Source: Candidatus Nitronereus thalassa
Lineage (GTDB): Bacteria; Nitrospirota; Nitrospiria; Nitrospirales; UBA8639
Length of the DNA: 64,000 nucleotides
Assembly (NCBI RefSeq): GCF_032191465.1
Contig: NZ_JAQOUE010000001.1
Location: 2,945,501-3,009,500, forward strand
Reading direction: 5' to 3'
Shown here: piece by piece, positions 56,162 to 64,000 of the stretch
Position numbering within the stretch: position 1 is the stretch's first letter
Layout of the letters: every line of letters begins with the position of its first letter
Made by a program: the position numbers and the translations under genes
The notes under the pieces: generated by a model
What the model saw: the letters and a program-made list of their open reading frames with translations, nothing else
What the model was told of the DNA's origin: nothing
The model's database searches: none

Positions 56162-56265
56162 TTTTCTTGTTTCTGCAGCGCTCTTCCTAGGCGTTTGCTT
56201 CGTCTTTTCCGCCTCTTTGCTCTCCACTGAGAAGTTTGCCTCCATTCTGATTCAATAAATATTTC

Positions 56266-56294
56266 TTGAGCCTTCCTAATTTCCTTGCTATAAG
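56266..56294 (+). promoter_or_regulatory. Promoter of the dabA leader
   Basis: TTGAGC, 17-base spacer, TATAAG. It would start transcription near 56301 and produce a leader of about 235 bases before dabA. Confidence 0.5.
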
Positions 56295-56300
56295 TGGTAT

Positions 56301-56450
56301 AACCGATTGATTTTAAAGCGATCCATGATAGGTGGCTGCTCCTTTCGTGGGGTGAGAATCTGCAGTAAGGCAGAAGTCTTGAGCTCGAACCTAATTGAAA
56401 ATAAAGGCTGTGTGGTTGCTGACTTATAAAAAATGGGTCAGTGGCAGTTC
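56301..56450 (+). promoter_or_regulatory. dabA leader RNA, attenuator candidate
   Basis: Contains GGCAG (56369-56373) and GAGCTCGAACCT (56381-56392), matching the sulP leader with 11 of 12 bases and nearly equal spacing (12 versus 13). CTGAC (56419-56423) pairs with GTCAG (56437-56441). The adjoining GGTTG (56414-56418) can pair with CAACC (56455-56459) inside the terminator 5' arm, giving two alternative folds. Ligand or protein effector unknown. Confidence 0.45.
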
Positions 56451-56507
56451 AAGCCAACCGTGTTCCATTTTTTTATGGGTGGAACAGTAGCGGTTGGCTT
56501 TTTTTTT
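56451..56507 (+). terminator. Intrinsic terminator just upstream of dabA
   Basis: AGCCAACCG (56452-56460) pairs perfectly with CGGTTGGCT (56491-56499), and GTTCCA (56462-56467) with TGGAAC (56480-56485), then nine T residues (56499-56507). It lies 30 bases before the dabA ATG, so it would block dabA expression unless relieved. Confidence 0.85.
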
Positions 56508-56536
56508 ATGAATTCTAAGTTGCAGCGACGCAATTC

Positions 56537-59500
56537 ATGATAAGGGAACCAATAAAACCCATGATTTCTCATGATGAACGTGATCACCTTCGGGTGGCCA
56601 TTACCAAAGCGAGCGAATTGATTGCACCCTTTTGGCCCATGAGAACGATGATCGCCCAAAATCCTATACACGGTTTGGAATATCTTCCGTTTGATGAGGC
56701 CGTTCGTCAGGGTCAACAATTTCTAGCCGGAAGGGGATATCTGCCGAACGAGGAGTATCGACAGTTTTTTCACAAGGGACGGATTAGGTTCCAGGATCTT
56801 CAGCAGGCGTTAGCTCGAGTCAGACCGGAATCGGAAGACCAGGGCATTATTAAGGTTGGGAGTCGTCAAGTGACGGTCTCTGATGTTTGGCTCTCCCACT
56901 TGATCTTTGAGTTTGTAGCATTAGAACCTGTGCTCTTACCATGGGAACTCAGTGAGGATGGGTCAACAAAGCGTTTCCGCCAAGACCTTCCAACTGATTC
57001 GAGGAAGCGAATCATTGCTCGAACTATCGAGGAATGTGAACATTGTCGCGACTTTCCTGAAAAGGCCTATCTGATCAACCTTTGGAAAAGTATCCTTGCG
57101 GTGCTTGGTTTTTCTTCTGCCGCTCCTGGGGAATTGTCTTTCTCAAAGTCCAGTGATTTTCCTGAAGAGATTCATATGGCTCTGCCAGCCCAACAAACCC
57201 TCAGTGATTGGGTGGGGAAATTAGCCGGAGTCGGGTTAGTCGAACAGATTAACCAACAAATGATCAAATGGATTGCCGGGTTTCTTGATGAAGGGTTGGC
57301 TGGTTGGGAAATGGGCTTGCGAGAATCTGGATTCTATTCTGCATGGAGAGAATTGGCTTCTCGGGATCACACGGGCCGGTTTTTGGGAATCCAAGGTTTT
57401 ACGAAAAAAGTTCAGGCTCTTCCCCTTGACCCAGAAGAAGCGATCGTGTGGGGTTTACAGCGTTTGGGCATTCACCCAACTCAATGGCAAGCATATATTT
57501 CTCGACTGCTCTCTCAATTGCCGGGGTGGACTCGGTATATTCGTTGGCTAGGTGAACATCCAGAATATCCTGCCCAGAAAAAGTATCCCATAGATCCAAT
57601 ACAGTATTTAGCTATGCGGTTATTTTATGAAGTGGAGTGTACTCAGGTTGTCTGTCAGCAAGAATGGGGCATTGACGGAATCCTTCCCGCCGTGAGTGGG
57701 TACTGGAACGCTCGACGAGATGACTATGCTATTCGAATGGGAAAAGGATTGTATTCGAGTGATCCCACCAAACAGGCAATTTGTCGCGATGCCTGGCGAT
57801 TGTTTCATCTCGCCCAGTGCATGGAATGGTCCCCGATCGACGTGCAAGGTTTATCCTTGTTGGAGGGGCAGAAACTCCTCAATTGGCTCGATGCTTTTCC
57901 GCCAGATCAACATGGCCCCGTGTGGCTGGAGGCGTATGAGGGGGGTTTCCGGAAAGACCTACTCCAAAAACTCTTCGCACACCAGGGCATAGTTTCTCCA
58001 TTAGACATTCGGCCCAAGGCCCAACTCGTGTTTTGTATTGACGTGCGATCGGAATCCTTTCGTCGGCATATCGAAGCCCAAGGACCGTATGAAACGTTTG
58101 GGTTCGCCGGGTTTTTCGGCATTCCGATTAGCCACCAAGGGTTTGATCATGAGGGATGGTCCGACTTGTGTCCGGTGTTATTATCTCCCAACCATGCCGT
58201 GAAAGAACTTCCGAGGTCGGGAGAGGAGCAGTCGCTTCAACAATATCTCACCGGGACTCGATGGCGGCAATTAGGCGATCATGTGTTTCGTGATCTGAAA
58301 CAAAATCCTCTTGGGTCATTGATGGTAATTGATGTATTTGGGTTATTCTTTAGCCTCGGCCTTGTGGGGAAAACTTTACTGCTCAAGCCCTATCGCGCAG
58401 TCAAAGCCAAGATCCATCGATGGTTTACATTTCCCGTATCAACACTGATCGAGGTGGCTTCTTCAAAAGCCAGTAGTGATTGTCAAGAGGAAGAAGTGTC
58501 GCTACAGGAGATCCCTTCAGGGCGCGCACGAGGGTTCTCGACAGACGAACGAGCCACCTTCATCGAAAATGGATTGCGGGCCATGGGGCTTACCAAGAAT
58601 TTTGGCCGATTAGTCGTCCTCTGTGGTCATGGAAGTGAGACCGATAACAACCCGTACTTTGGCGCCTTGGATTGCGGTGCCTGTGGGGGAAATCCAGGGG
58701 ATGCCAATGCGCGAGTATTTGCCTCTATGGCGAATGACCCCGAAGTTCGGCACATTCTCAAAGAGAAGGGATTACCTATTCCCGATGATACGTGGTTCCT
58801 TCCAGGAAAACATAATACGACAACGGATCGAGTGACGTTTTACGACCTAGAGGAACTCCCTCAAAGTCACCAAGCCGATATCGCGGCCTTGCATCAAGAT
58901 CTAGAATCCGCAGGCGCTCATCAGGCTCTTGAACGATGCCAACGTATTCCCAGCGCTCCGACCAAAATTTCTCCAGAAAAGGCCTTTGCGCATGTGGCCG
59001 GGCGAAGTGGCGATTGGGCCAACCCGCGACCGGAATGGGGATTAGCAGGCAATGCGGCTTTTCTCATTGGGAGAAGGAAGCTTACGAAAGGGTTGGACTT
59101 AGGTGGTCGGGTCTTTTTGCATTCTTACGATCCCCTTGCTGATCCTGAAGGGGCAATTCTCGAAAAAATCATGACTGCCCCTTTGATCGTTGGTGAATGG
59201 ATTAATACCGGATATTACTTTTCGGGGGTGGATCCGTGGGCCTATGGTAGTGGAAGTAAGGTCATCCACAATGTCGTGGGTGGAGTGGGAGTCATGTTAG
59301 GTAGCCAAAGTGATTTACAAATGGGATTCCCGTTGCAAACAGTCAACAACGGCGATATTCACTACCATGAGCCAATGCGACTCCTCGCCATCATTGAACA
59401 CCATCCAAGCGTGATCTCGTCGACCATTCAAAAGCATCAGATCCTTCAACAACTGTTCCATAATCAATGGCTCAACCTTATAGCCCTCGATCCTCATACC

Positions 59501-59566
59501 AGTGAATTTCATCGATATAATCCTGATGCCTCATGGGAGTTTCTTAAAGTAGTGGTTTCTAATTGA
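56537..59566 (+). CDS. dabA: DabA-type inorganic carbon uptake subunit (DUF2309), copy 1
   Basis: 1009-residue DUF2309/UPF0753 protein, distantly beta-carbonic-anhydrase-like, which with the membrane subunit DabB drives energy-coupled CO2/bicarbonate accumulation. Zinc-ligand motifs are intact: VFCIDVRSESFRRH (Cys and Asp, near residue 496) and LCGHGSETDNNP plus ALDCGACGG (His and Cys, near 695-710), with 15 residues from His to Cys. C-terminal HYHEPMRLLAI is also family-typical. No DabB (NuoL/MrpD-like) gene is next to it, unlike the usual dabBA pair; SulP is the nearest membrane partner. Confidence 0.93.
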   Translation: MIREPIKPMISHDERDHLRVAITKASELIAPFWPMRTMIAQNPIHGLEYLPFDEAVRQGQQFLAGRGYLPNEEYRQFFHKGRIRFQDLQQALARVRPESEDQGIIKVGSRQVTVSDVWLSHLIFEFVALEPVLLPWELSEDGSTKRFRQDLPTDSRKRIIARTIEECEHCRDFPEKAYLINLWKSILAVLGFSSAAPGELSFSKSSDFPEEIHMALPAQQTLSDWVGKLAGVGLVEQINQQMIKWIAGFLDEGLAGWEMGLRESGFYSAWRELASRDHTGRFLGIQGFTKKVQALPLDPEEAIVWGLQRLGIHPTQWQAYISRLLSQLPGWTRYIRWLGEHPEYPAQKKYPIDPIQYLAMRLFYEVECTQVVCQQEWGIDGILPAVSGYWNARRDDYAIRMGKGLYSSDPTKQAICRDAWRLFHLAQCMEWSPIDVQGLSLLEGQKLLNWLDAFPPDQHGPVWLEAYEGGFRKDLLQKLFAHQGIVSPLDIRPKAQLVFCIDVRSESFRRHIEAQGPYETFGFAGFFGIPISHQGFDHEGWSDLCPVLLSPNHAVKELPRSGEEQSLQQYLTGTRWRQLGDHVFRDLKQNPLGSLMVIDVFGLFFSLGLVGKTLLLKPYRAVKAKIHRWFTFPVSTLIEVASSKASSDCQEEEVSLQEIPSGRARGFSTDERATFIENGLRAMGLTKNFGRLVVLCGHGSETDNNPYFGALDCGACGGNPGDANARVFASMANDPEVRHILKEKGLPIPDDTWFLPGKHNTTTDRVTFYDLEELPQSHQADIAALHQDLESAGAHQALERCQRIPSAPTKISPEKAFAHVAGRSGDWANPRPEWGLAGNAAFLIGRRKLTKGLDLGGRVFLHSYDPLADPEGAILEKIMTAPLIVGEWINTGYYFSGVDPWAYGSGSKVIHNVVGGVGVMLGSQSDLQMGFPLQTVNNGDIHYHEPMRLLAIIEHHPSVISSTIQKHQILQQLFHNQWLNLIALDPHTSEFHRYNPDASWEFLKVVVSN

Positions 59567-59601
59567 TCCTTCATTAACAACCATATCTACTAAAACTTGG
59601 G

Positions 59602-60347
59602 TTAAGAGGCCTTTTTTGTCGTGGATGTATTTGGCTTGGGCCATGCCTGGCGTAAATACATCACCGCTTGGTCCAAAGCCTCATTTAGTCCCACCACCCT
59701 GAGAGTTTCTAATGCCTGATCTTCCTCAAGACGAAATTGTTGCCCATGAGAGATCCTGTAATTCGGGGAAACCGATTTGAATCCATAGGCACATCCAGCT
59801 CCCTCAGAGTGGCAGACGAAGTACCCATGGCTTGTACAAGCCATTTACCAGACTTGGGGGCCAGGATCCCGATCTCCACGGAGGCATGACTGACAGTCTC
59901 TTGTCCAAAAACTCTGCTCACTTCCGAAGTGAGGTCATATTGTGCCGGGGATGTCATTTTATTGGTTGAGGGCAGGACGACAAGAATTACTTCAAGTTGG
60001 GATTTTTCTGCCATTTCATTTAGATGATCCAACTTTCCTGCCGATGGAAAAATCTCCCAGCGAACAATTTTCTGTAGGGACACGGGAAGGAGTCCCATAA
60101 TTTTTGCCTTTATCCTTGTGACAAATTGCTGCCGATTATCTTCTGAGAGAACTGTCGTTCCCTGGGTAGGATCGCCATTAAGCGCTATCACCATACCGGC
60201 GTGCAAACTGGATGGGTGATGAGTGGATAGTTTGGCTTGAATAACTTCAGAGGAATGTATCTCACTATCAAAATGCGCCTGTAAGCGTGGGGGATTAGGG
60301 CTGTTACAACCACACATTCACAAGGTAAGAAATATCAACAGGATCAT
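59602..60347 (-). pseudogene. Decayed lipoprotein gene (in-frame TGA and frameshift)
   Basis: On the minus strand ATG ATC at 60347 begins MILLIFLTL, then an in-frame TGA (60320-60318), then MCGCNSPNPP, i.e. a lipoprotein signal interrupted by a stop at the tail of its hydrophobic core. A 202-residue frame runs on to 59709 with good coding character up to about residue 175. The natural continuation (SHGQQFRLEEDQALETLRVV to the stop at 59602) is in another frame, as if one base were lost around 59770-59830. Function unknown. Confidence 0.65.
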
Positions 60348-61198
60348 CGCATTCAGTGACTTGAAACTAGAGCCGGGAATTAAGACGGTAAGTTCTTCGG
60401 TTTGTGTGTCTTGTCTCAGGGTTTTTCATGGGCACCCTCTTTCGTAAGTGGCAATCATGTCGAAATCCATCTTACTGACGTTTATTAGAATAATTGGCTC
60501 CTTGGATTGTAGTCCATTCCACTATTAAATATGAACTCGCGTGACATAAACAAATACATAAATTTTTTTATGTTGGGCAAATCTGGAAAAACTTTACTTT
60601 CATCGGAATTGGAAAGGATTGAGCAGGTATCTTAATTTCAGCTAAGGCAAAGTACATTCCAGAATGTAGTTGGACCTAGAACGACATCAATGGGTTATAT
60701 AGTGTAGTAGAGTGCCACTAGGTTCCCTTTTTCGAATCCGAATGTTCGACCCTCTGGCACCATTCTCGAATGGTACGCTGGCTGACCTAGTCTTCACGAA
60801 TAAATCATGCAGAGAAATTGTCGTTTATGAAGAGTTCGCGGAACGATTCTGATAAATCTGGTTAATATTAAGCCGTTTTCGGGTATCGACTCCTACAATG
60901 GCAGAGGGGAAACTTTTAGATTGTTTAGAAAAGGTATGTTAGGAAATGGTTAGAGTTTCTCACCTGATGAAAATGGCGGAGTGCAATGAGGGCGGTCATG
61001 CCGCTTTCCGAGGGAGTAGGTCAAGATATGGCCGAAGGAGAGGGTCAAAGTAGGGCAAAGATCCCCTGGCTTTGGTTATTTATTTTTCCGAGGCAAAACG
61101 CATCCAGCGACAACGTTTCCCTCTTTTTGTGTTTGGGAAGAATTTACTGTAGAGCAAAAGAGTGAGGCTTCTGTCATGAGCGCACCGCTACCTTCTCC
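60348..61198. other. Decayed, gene-free stretch
   Basis: No frame of coding quality. A fragment around 60990-61050 (GGCGGTCATGCCGC followed by spaced GGGTCAA-like words) resembles the terminal part of IS21-family elements, but I can see no transposase or clear inverted repeats. A tRNA-3'-end-like GTTCGACCCTCTGGCACCA at 60747-60765 has no matching arms. Confidence 0.35.
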
Positions 61199-61342
61199 AC
61201 CATTCAGATTGCTGAAATCCTTCAACAACTGTCCCATAATTGATGGCTCAATCTCATAGTTTTCGCTCCTTACACCCTCGAATTCCATCAATTTAGTCCC
61301 ACAGTCACCTGGGAATTTCTAAGAGGAGTTCTTTTCACATGA
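61199..61342 (+). pseudogene. Remnant of a third dabA 3' end
   Basis: Forty-seven codons align with the C-terminus of DabA copy 1 in one frame: T-I-Q..ILQQL-HN, then an in-frame TGA where copy 1 has Gln, then WLNLI..P.T.EFH....P...WEFL..V and a stop at 61340-61342. About 23 of 42 residues match in the ILQQL-to-stop part, and the DNA is similar at the word level. It is closer to copy 1 than to copy 2. Everything upstream of it is lost or too decayed to align by eye. Confidence 0.85.
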
Positions 61343-61360
61343 TTCGGTAAAAATCTCTCG

Positions 61361-61696
61361 TCACGGTTTCTCTGGAATGAAACGATCTCGACGGCTCACC
61401 GCCACATCAGACACAAACATTGCCCCCGAATGTCGATCGAAGAGTGGCCCAAGGCCAGAAAGTATTGGTTCAACTTTCTCTGCCGGTACCACCGTGAAGA
61501 CCATGACTTGGCTAGCCGTGTCATTAAACATGAGGTGCCCTTCATGAAATCCATGGTGCCCTTTTCCTGAAATAATGTTGATGACCGTGTACCCGGTGGC
61601 TTTGACTTTGTCTAGCAAGTCACTCACAAATTTCAGATGCTCTCCCTCAATAATGATTTTGATTTCCTTCATGGGATGAAGAATTAGACCACTCAT
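61361..61696 (-). CDS. PII-like (GlnB-fold) regulatory protein
   Basis: 111 residues with a ferredoxin-like PII fold: MKEIKIIIEGEHLKFVSDLL first strand and helix, GYTVINIISGKGHHG before a shortened T-loop region, and VPAEKVEPILSGLGPLF in the last helix. The uridylylated Tyr of classical GlnB is not evident, so it belongs to the divergent PII-like group known beside bicarbonate transporters (for example CPII/SbtB types). AAGGAGTG lies nine bases before the ATG. It is immediately downstream of dabA copy 2 on the same strand, suggesting control of Ci uptake. Confidence 0.75.
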   Translation of the reverse strand: MSGLILHPMKEIKIIIEGEHLKFVSDLLDKVKATGYTVINIISGKGHHGFHEGHLMFNDTASQVMVFTVVPAEKVEPILSGLGPLFDRHSGAMFVSDVAVSRRDRFIPEKP

Positions 61697-61771
61697 GGCG
61701 CATGCACTCCTTTTTTCTAGAGCGAGTAGATTGTTCTTTGTATTTTTCCGCCGAATGTTTGGGGCGGTGAC

Positions 61772-64000
61772 TTATTCTATAGCATTTGGAGAGGTCGGTT
61801 CAGCTATTTTACTCCATCCTTGCCTTGGACGGTATTGGTAAAAAATTCCTTCCTCTGGTTCCAAAGCGATTAAATGAACCCAGCGGCCGTCAAAAAAACG
61901 TTGCAGGATCTCATTCTTTTGGATAAGCATGCTAATGCGATCGCGTGGAGCTTCCACAATATAGAGTGGCCGCATGGCTTCATGATAGGGCCGCTCCCCT
62001 TCCATGACAGTCTGCCACGCCAGCCCAATTCGTAAATCACTTTGTGTGCCAAACATGACACCGATTCGGCCAGTCACGTTATGATACATTTTGCTCCCGC
62101 TCCCATAGATCTCAGGATCCACAGTGGAAAAGTAATGCTCCATACTGATCCATTGGATGACGACTCCGGGTGCGGTTAAGATGATCTGCAGGAACTTGCC
62201 GGTAGGATCTCCTTGATAATCGTACGAATGCAAGAACGTCCGTCCTTCCAGATTCAAGCCCATGGTCAGGTCTCGGCGTCCCACGATAAAGGCCGCATTG
62301 CCAGATAAACCCCATTCGGGTCGAACTTGGGACCAATCCAGGCTGCGATTTTTCACTTCCCGGGCCGCCATTTCAGCAGATAATAATTTCTGCACATCGG
62401 GAAATCGACCGCATCGCTCTAGGCTATTTTGTTGACCGGCCTCTTCAAGGTCGAGAATCAACTGTGACAATTGGTGACGATGGGTCGAAGGCACATCCTC
62501 TAAATCAAAAAACTGGACGGCATCGGTGGTCGTATCAACCTGCCCAGCAAGGAAATAGGTATCCTGTGGAATCGTAATTCCTCGCTTCTGGAGAAGTTTT
62601 CGGATATCAGACTTGTTGGCCATGAATGCAAACGTGCGGGCGTTGGGCATCCCATGATTGCCTCCGCAGGCTCCACAATCGAGGGCAGATTCGAAGGGAT
62701 TGTTATCGGAGGTACTTCCATGGCCGCACAACAGGACTAATCGTGCAAAATTTTTGGTGAGACCCATGAGGCGAAGGTTAGTTTCAACATAATTGACTTG
62801 CTCTGTTAATGTAAAACCTGTTTGGGTAATGCGATGTAATCGATCTGAGGCGCCGCGCGAATCGATACGGTAGTGGTCGCGGAGGATGCCGATGAAGGCA
62901 GTTTCTTGGTCCGGTGTCAACCCAAGGGCCTGGCGATATTTCTCGGGGAGAGGGCCACGGAAATTATTTTCCTCCAATGCATATTGGCGCAAGGTCTCCA
63001 CGATTTCTTGAGTCACTTTTTTGCCAGACAGATTGAGTTGTTCTCGTAACGCACGGCGGATTGTGGGTCGTTGTTCCGCCGCTAACATTCCAAGGGCCTC
63101 CTCCTCGGTCAATTTATTCACGGTAAGGGTCGTGGCAATTGATGGGGCAAAAGACCGCTGAATCCATGATGAAAGTTCCCGATACCACGTGCCGAAAGTA
63201 GTTTTCAAAATAAAAGGAATGCCAAAAAACCATCCCAGCGCTTCGACCATGACATAGGGGGTAATCACATTTTCTTTGAGGTTGTGCAGCAAGTGATGGC
63301 CGGTCTGAAGGAGCTGTATGCCGGCAAGATGTTTTTCGGCTTCCAAGTTTTGATAAGCTCGCGGAACTTCCCGTATCACATGCTTGGGTTTCAGCAGAAC
63401 CGGGCATTGGTCAGTTTCATGATGGGTTCCGAAGGCACGAAAGCGGAAGGGAATTGCAAAAAAACCTGCAAAACCCAACGTTTCATATCCCCCGATTTCT
63501 TCCAAATGCCGACGAAACCCTTCCGAGCGAACATCAATACACAGGATGACTTGGGTTAATGGACGAACTTCGCCATTCTCGACCTGGTCCAGACCAGTAG
63601 TTTTTTGTTTCGCAATAATTTTGGGTCTTAGTTGTTGCAAAAGGGACTTTCGATAGCCCGATTCAAAGGCTTCCAACCAATATGGGGGGTGGAGCTTTTC
63701 TGGAAAATCGTCCATCCAAGACAAAATGGTCTGTAGCTCGCTAGGGGCAGTGTTACTGAGGGTCGCCGGGTCTAAATTCAGAATCTCACACAAACCCAAG
63801 AGGTTTCTGGCCTTCGTTTGTGTTTCTTTGTGGCGATTTTCAAGTAGCATGTCCGCCCTGTATTGTGTGGCAAGTGTTTTCCATGCCTCATTGTTATTTC
63901 CTGAGTACCCGTATCGGAGGCGATCGACTTGATGTATATAATTTCGAGGTAATTCGCCAGTCACGCGGGCTTGGCGCAGGCCGTATACTGATGTTTGGTC
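61772..64000 (-). CDS. dabA: DabA-type inorganic carbon uptake subunit (DUF2309), copy 2, partial
   Basis: 742 residues remain; the frame runs off the window edge, so the N-terminus is missing. It keeps ILCIDVRSEGFRRHL (Cys, Asp) and LLCGHGSTSDNNP with ALDCGACGG (His, Cys), so the zinc site is intact. It differs clearly from copy 1 outside the motifs and is about equal in the shared region. The PII-like gene lies 75 bases downstream. A DabB partner may lie beyond the window upstream of it; only that sequence can tell. Confidence 0.93.
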   Translation of the reverse strand, partial: DQTSVYGLRQARVTGELPRNYIHQVDRLRYGYSGNNNEAWKTLATQYRADMLLENRHKETQTKARNLLGLCEILNLDPATLSNTAPSELQTILSWMDDFPEKLHPPYWLEAFESGYRKSLLQQLRPKIIAKQKTTGLDQVENGEVRPLTQVILCIDVRSEGFRRHLEEIGGYETLGFAGFFAIPFRFRAFGTHHETDQCPVLLKPKHVIREVPRAYQNLEAEKHLAGIQLLQTGHHLLHNLKENVITPYVMVEALGWFFGIPFILKTTFGTWYRELSSWIQRSFAPSIATTLTVNKLTEEEALGMLAAEQRPTIRRALREQLNLSGKKVTQEIVETLRQYALEENNFRGPLPEKYRQALGLTPDQETAFIGILRDHYRIDSRGASDRLHRITQTGFTLTEQVNYVETNLRLMGLTKNFARLVLLCGHGSTSDNNPFESALDCGACGGNHGMPNARTFAFMANKSDIRKLLQKRGITIPQDTYFLAGQVDTTTDAVQFFDLEDVPSTHRHQLSQLILDLEEAGQQNSLERCGRFPDVQKLLSAEMAAREVKNRSLDWSQVRPEWGLSGNAAFIVGRRDLTMGLNLEGRTFLHSYDYQGDPTGKFLQIILTAPGVVIQWISMEHYFSTVDPEIYGSGSKMYHNVTGRIGVMFGTQSDLRIGLAWQTVMEGERPYHEAMRPLYIVEAPRDRISMLIQKNEILQRFFDGRWVHLIALEPEEGIFYQYRPRQGWSKIAEPTSPNAIE

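Noticed and set aside
60740-60770. tRNA-like 3' end GTTCGACCCTCTGGCACCA
   Set aside because: The bases flanking the T-loop do not pair and no anticodon arm or acceptor 5' strand is found.

Overview
The window reads as a contiguous chromosomal segment of a Gram-negative, diderm bacterium, most likely a Nitrospira-type member of the Nitrospirota. This rests on overall gene content and on protein-level recognition by eye, not on a database search: an LptE-type lipoprotein, lipoprotein signal peptides, a meso-DAP type MurE, DabA/SulP bicarbonate-uptake genes, and a division cluster that mixes the E. coli gene order with a Gram-positive-like ylm tail.

Layout. 0-5.5 kb: end of leuS, lptE, holA, convergent rpsT, pyrF and tRNA-His. 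5.6-15 kb: a zinc-ribbon gene, a secreted phosphoesterase, a DsbA-like thiol oxidoreductase, a c-di-GMP type group (EAL-HDOD protein, pentapeptide protein, HD-GYP protein) and a lytic transglycosylase leading into zapB-like/zapA. 15.6-23.5 kb: rny-ymdB-xseA-xseB-tlyA, an epimerase, a rhodanese and asnS. 23.7-43 kb: a nearly complete dcw operon behind a near-consensus promoter, rsmH-ftsL-ftsI-murE-murF-mraY-murD-ftsW-murG-murC-murB-ddl-ftsQ-ftsA-ftsZ, with no mraZ and no lpxC, followed by pgeF-yggS-yggT-divIVA.

44-53.3 kb: a serine hydrolase, a receiver-ATPase regulator, then an envelope/protein-stress island. Four small secreted or membrane proteins and a thioredoxin lie on the minus strand. 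Diverging from them are a 29-residue membrane peptide, four Hsp20 chaperones and an HtrA protease on the plus strand. Three plus-strand promoters there share one pattern, TTGACW-N16-TAKCTC.

53.3-64 kb: an inorganic-carbon uptake region with a SulP-family transporter, a 56-residue small ORF, a full-length DabA, a decayed stretch, a PII-like protein and a second, partial DabA on the opposite strand. The sulP and dabA genes are each preceded by a leader ending in a strong intrinsic terminator, with an upstream segment that can pair either locally or with the 5' arm of the terminator. That is the architecture of an attenuator or riboswitch, and the two leaders share a short conserved motif. This is the best candidate in the window for an undescribed regulatory system. 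Between the two dabA genes lie a lipoprotein pseudogene (in-frame TGA plus a frameshift) and a 47-codon remnant of a third dabA 3' end.
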